Shown here: piece by piece, positions 61,042 to 64,000 of the stretch
Numbering within the stretch: position 1 is the stretch's first letter
Layout of the letters: each line of letters begins with the position of its first letter
Source: Desulfovibrionaceae bacterium
Lineage (GTDB): Bacteria > Desulfobacterota > Desulfovibrionia > Desulfovibrionales > Desulfovibrionaceae
DNA length: 64,000 nt
Reading direction: 5' to 3'
Assembly (NCBI GenBank): GCA_009773665.1
Contig: WSYE01000007.1
Location: 1-64,000, forward strand
The notes under the pieces: model-generated
Told to the model about the DNA's origin: nothing
What the model saw: only the letters and a program-made list of their open reading frames with translations
Databases searched by the model: none
Translations under genes and position numbers: made by a program

Positions 61042-63267
61042 ATGAGTGCTGAAACCACGGCGAAATTCGGCTTCACCATCCAGGGTTTCCCGGACGACAC
61101 CTTCCACGTGGTACGCTTCACGGGGTCAGAGGGTATCTCCCGCATTTATCTCTTCGACATCGCCTTGCTGACTGACAACGACTCCGTGGACATGGAACAG
61201 GCCATGGCCGGAGACGCCGCGCTCTCCGTTTTCTCCAAGAGCGGCAAAACAACCGCCTGGCATGGCGTCCTGCGCGACCTCCAGCTCATCCAGCGCGTGG
61301 ACGGACGCATCTTATACCGCGCCGTGCTGGCCCCCAGGGCCTACAGCCTCTGCCTGAACCACCAGAGCCGCATATTCCTGGACAAACAGACCCCGCAGAT
61401 CATTCGGGAATGCCTCACCGACAGCGGGCTCCTCCCAGGCCACGACTTCGACATGCGCGACCTGGTCCCCTACCCCAAGCGCGAATACACCTGCCAGTAC
61501 AACGAGACGGACTTCGCCTTCCTCTCGCGTGTGATGGAGCGCAGCGGCCTCTATTTCTACTTCGACCAGGCAGGCCCCCGCGAGGCCCTCATCGTGGCCG
61601 ACCACAGGAACACGCTCCAACCCGCCCCCGAGGGCGACACCCTTACTTTCCACGAGCCCTCCGGCATGAACCCCGTGGAGCCCGGCAGATGCTGCGCCAA
61701 ATTCTCCCTGGAGCGCAGGCGCTTGCCCAGCCAGGTCCAACTCAGAGACCATAACTACCGCATCCCAGGCTTTACTCTCGAATCCACTGCCGAGATCGCC
61801 CCCCAGGGCCAGGGCGCGCTGTCCCTGCACGACGGGAACATCCGCTCAACAAAGGAGGCCAAGTACCTGGCCGCCGTACGGGCTGAGGCCTACAAATCCC
61901 GCGAGAGCGTCTTCTTCGGCGAGTCAGACGCAGCCTTCATCCGGCCCGGCTGGACCTTCACCCTGCGCGAACACTTCAAGGCTGACTGGAACCGGGCCTA
62001 CCTGCCAACGGAGGTGAAGCACGAGGGATCGCAGGAGGGATGGCTCAGCAGCGGCCTGGGGATCAAAGGCCTGGGGGACAAGTTCTTCTACCGCAACAGC
62101 TTCTCGGCCATCCCGGCCCTCGTGCAGTACCGCTCGGAGGCCAAGACACCCAGGCCCAGCATACCGGGAGTCCTTCATGCCCATATCGACGCCGAGGGCT
62201 CGGGTGAATACGCCGAACTCGACCAGCAGGGCCGCTACAAGGTGATCATGCCCTTCGACCTCTCGGGCCGCGAGAACGGCAAGGCCTCGTCCTGGGTTCG
62301 CATGATCCAGCCCTACGCTGGCTCCGGCCACGGCATGCACTTCCCCCTGCACAAGGGCACGGAAGTAGCCCTTGTCTTCGAGGAGGGCGACCCGGACCGG
62401 CCCGTCATCGCCGGAGCCGTGTCCAACCCGGCGGCGCGCTCCGTGGTCACGTCGGACAACCAGACCCAGTCACGCATCCATACCGCTGGCGGCAACAGCA
62501 TCTCCCTGGAAGACCAGGAGGGCTCCCAGCGCATCATGATGCAGAGCCCCACCTCATCGACCTTCTTCCGCATCGGGGCACACAACGACCCGGTGGACTG
62601 GAGCAACTGGGACACCTCCGACGGGGCCGCCCTCGCCTCCGGGGGAACATTCATGGTGCAGGTACAGGCATACAACCAGTTGGTCTTCGGCGACTACTCC
62701 CAGACCACAGTGGGCTTCCAATCCTACAACTGCCTGGGCTTGAATTTCACCGTCAACATCGGGGGAGATATCACCCTCAATATCGGTGGCTCTACCGAAT
62801 TCACCCCCAAATCGAAGAAGATGCGCGCCGAGGTCCGCAAAGCCGAAGCCGAAAGGGAAGAGCTTATTGGGAAGGTGACGATGCTCATGGAGGAGCACAC
62901 CAAGGTCATGGCCAACTCGACCACAGTAGCCAATGAATCGAACGAGGTGATCGACCAGAAACGAAAAAGCTTGGCCTACTTGAACCAGACGATCGCGGAT
63001 CAGCAAAGTACGGTGCTCAACCTATCCCAAACCGTCGCCGATAAGAACGAAACCCTTGCCAACCTGAACCAGACGATCGCGGACCGAAAAATTACTGTGG
63101 CCAATCTGGAGCAAACCATCGGCCAAAAAAACGAAATCATAGCCAATCTGGGCAAAACCATTGGCAACGAGACCAAGATGGTAGACAGCTCCACCCAGAT
63201 GATCACTGAGTCGATCCAGATAGGCGGGGGCAACACCCTGATAAACGAGAACACGCTAATCATATGA
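61042..63267 (+). CDS. VgrG-like type VI secretion spike with coiled-coil C-terminal repeat
   Basis: 741 aa; the ATG at 61042 has AGGAT upstream and starts the domain sooner than an in-frame start at 60988. Residues 1 to about 350 are the Vgr/gp27-like part (TPQIIRECLTDSGLLPG, YTCQYNETDFAFLSRVMERS, GLYFYFD). About 380-465 are the gp5 OB-like domain (GVLHAHIDAEGSGEYAELDQ, QGRYKVIMPFDLSG, HKGTEVALVFEEGDPDRPVI). About 470-600 form the beta-helix needle (HTAGGNSISLEDQEGSQRIM). Residues about 610-741 are not usual for VgrG: a Glu/Lys-rich helix, five 14-residue repeats, then SIQIGGGNTLINENTLII. It would puncture target membranes. No other T6SS gene is in the window. Confidence 0.9.
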   Translation: MSAETTAKFGFTIQGFPDDTFHVVRFTGSEGISRIYLFDIALLTDNDSVDMEQAMAGDAALSVFSKSGKTTAWHGVLRDLQLIQRVDGRILYRAVLAPRAYSLCLNHQSRIFLDKQTPQIIRECLTDSGLLPGHDFDMRDLVPYPKREYTCQYNETDFAFLSRVMERSGLYFYFDQAGPREALIVADHRNTLQPAPEGDTLTFHEPSGMNPVEPGRCCAKFSLERRRLPSQVQLRDHNYRIPGFTLESTAEIAPQGQGALSLHDGNIRSTKEAKYLAAVRAEAYKSRESVFFGESDAAFIRPGWTFTLREHFKADWNRAYLPTEVKHEGSQEGWLSSGLGIKGLGDKFFYRNSFSAIPALVQYRSEAKTPRPSIPGVLHAHIDAEGSGEYAELDQQGRYKVIMPFDLSGRENGKASSWVRMIQPYAGSGHGMHFPLHKGTEVALVFEEGDPDRPVIAGAVSNPAARSVVTSDNQTQSRIHTAGGNSISLEDQEGSQRIMMQSPTSSTFFRIGAHNDPVDWSNWDTSDGAALASGGTFMVQVQAYNQLVFGDYSQTTVGFQSYNCLGLNFTVNIGGDITLNIGGSTEFTPKSKKMRAEVRKAEAEREELIGKVTMLMEEHTKVMANSTTVANESNEVIDQKRKSLAYLNQTIADQQSTVLNLSQTVADKNETLANLNQTIADRKITVANLEQTIGQKNEIIANLGKTIGNETKMVDSSTQMITESIQIGGGNTLINENTLII
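62971..63180 (+). repeat. Five tandem 14-residue coiled-coil repeats in the VgrG-like gene
   Basis: Residues 644-713 are five units of 42 bases: LAYLNQTIADQQST, VLNLSQTVADKNET, LANLNQTIADRKIT, VANLEQTIGQKNEI, IANLGKTIGNETKM. The pattern LxxLxxTIxxxxxx keeps hydrophobics in a/d-like positions, two heptads per unit. The bases AACCAGACGATCGCGGA are identical in units 1 and 3, so the array probably grew by duplication. Confidence 0.85.
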
Positions 63268-63352
63268 CACCACCGCCGCCCGCAAAGGGCGCGTCCATGG
63301 GCTTTTTGACTTGCCTGGCCCCTTTCGGACCAGTTGAAGCTTAAGAAGGCGG

Positions 63353-63371
63353 CCCCCATGATTCATGGGGG
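63353..63371. terminator. Hairpin between the VgrG-like and secreted-protein genes
   Basis: CCCCCATG / CATGGGGG with an ATT loop, between convergent genes. There is no T tract on either side, so it is only a candidate bidirectional terminator. Confidence 0.4.
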
Positions 63372-63414
63372 AGCCATGGGGAAGTCACGATTATCTGACG
63401 CGTGACGGCGAGGG

Positions 63415-64000
63415 TCATCGCAGCGAGAGCGTATACTCCATGATGACGTACTGCCCCTTTTCGGCGGCTGGCTTCAGAACGGCCGTGAACGTCGCGGACG
63501 TCCCAATCTTGAGCCCCTTCTTCTTCCAGGTGTCGGGGCTGGCGTGACGGTCAAGCTTGGTGTCGCCCTTGACGTAGTAGCTGGTTCCACGCGCTTCGAA
63601 ACGATCATCGCCAAGCGCGATGAGTTCGTCCACCTGGGAGAACAATTCCACATCGTTTGAACACGGGGACGTTTCATACTCAGCTGAGGCGTGCCCGCTT
63701 ACTTTCCTGCCAAAAAATCTTTCTGTGACGCCATCAACCTGTGCAGATGGAATTACAGTTGTAACGCTGTTCTTCTTGTGCAGGGATTTCGCTTCATGAC
63801 ACACGAGGAACAGCTGGGCAAAGTCCGTCATCATGAGGTCTGTCAGGGAGTGCTGGGTGAAGCTCTGGATGTTTGCTTCAGCCAAGGGCGTAAACAGGTC
63901 GTCGAGTTGCTTTTTTTCATCTCCAGAGATGTTCGCTCCGAAACATGCGACGGCCTGCACAAAGAACAAGGCGCATGCTACGCCCCATGATATGACGCTT
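63415..64000 (-). CDS. Secreted hypothetical protein (5' end beyond right edge)
   Basis: The minus-strand frame is open to the last base; a TTG at 63969 is an artefact start, since upstream residues SVISWGVACALFFVQAVACF complete a signal peptide or lipobox-like sequence. The visible mature part (about 175 aa) reads SGDEKKQLDDLFTPLAEANI, TDLMMTDFAQLFLVCHEAKS, SSxSxxYE-type middle, and ends DTWKKKGLKIGTSATFTAVL, QYVIMEYTLSLR, with alternating beta-type strands. No family is recognised. It is convergent with the VgrG-like gene. Confidence 0.65.
   Translation of the reverse strand, partial: SVISWGVACALFFVQAVACFGANISGDEKKQLDDLFTPLAEANIQSFTQHSLTDLMMTDFAQLFLVCHEAKSLHKKNSVTTVIPSAQVDGVTERFFGRKVSGHASAEYETSPCSNDVELFSQVDELIALGDDRFEARGTSYYVKGDTKLDRHASPDTWKKKGLKIGTSATFTAVLKPAAEKGQYVIMEYTLSLR

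Overview
The window looks like chromosome from a GC-rich, sulfate-reducing deltaproteobacterium of the Desulfovibrio/Fundidesulfovibrio type. The reasons are a highly expressed-looking dissimilatory ATP sulfurylase (sat), a PerR-rubrerythrin pair, a bacteriohemerythrin, many Cache-domain sensors, and an acetate uptake/activation operon of the kind seen in proteobacteria that reuse excreted acetate. No tRNA, rRNA, CRISPR array or intact transposase was found. Both edges cut genes: a glycosyltransferase on the left and a secreted protein on the right. No search could be run, so every family call rests on motifs read by eye.

Layout. 0-9.4 kb: end of a GT4 glycosyltransferase; then, on the minus strand, an AttE/F/G/H-like cluster (ABC ATPase, FtsX-type permease, secreted CrtC/AttH-type lipocalin protein), a SnoaL-like protein, a TPR protein and polA. 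9.6-16.4 kb: mostly plus-strand genes: 3D-domain protein, TolC-like porin, HD nucleotidase, YfcE-type phosphodiesterase, nitroreductase, a convergent STAS protein, sat with a possible Rex-type operator, and a low-GC isochorismatase. 16.5-21 kb: a Cache/HAMP/PAS histidine kinase downstream of an sCache chemoreceptor. 21.2-29 kb: a tightly overlapping six-gene acetate operon (DUF485, actP, CBS nucleotidyltransferase, cNMP-CBS pseudo-nucleotidyltransferase, DEDDh exonuclease, acs). 29.3-31 kb: a lower-GC island of small unrecognised genes with perfect palindromes.

31-45 kb: AraC regulator with an EamA exporter, YciH, an OXA-type beta-lactamase lipoprotein, a histidine kinase broken by an internal deletion/frameshift, a DHCW cupin with a second EamA exporter, two small proteins, rubrerythrin with PerR, a large MscS channel, and an intact third histidine kinase. 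46-54 kb: a YqhC-like AraC regulator divergent from an Fe-S aldo/keto reductase; the larC-larE-larB nickel-pincer cofactor genes (no larA in view); purT; hemerythrin. 54-64 kb: a LysR remnant beside a fold-back repeat, a PhoN-type acid phosphatase, a TylF-like methyltransferase, an unknown small gene, two Tat-exported metallophosphoesterases, and a solitary VgrG-like spike whose C-terminus is a five-copy 14-residue coiled-coil repeat.

The most interesting points are: the acetate operon that pairs a catalytic-looking nucleotidyltransferase with a degenerate partner; a three-copy palindromic repeat (GTGTCGCG plus a GAAAAACAT/ATGTTTTTC dyad) placed just after stop codons; the VgrG with a repeated coiled-coil tail; the DNA polymerase I that has a perfect clamp-binding motif but no proofreading residues; and the kinase that lost its PAS core.
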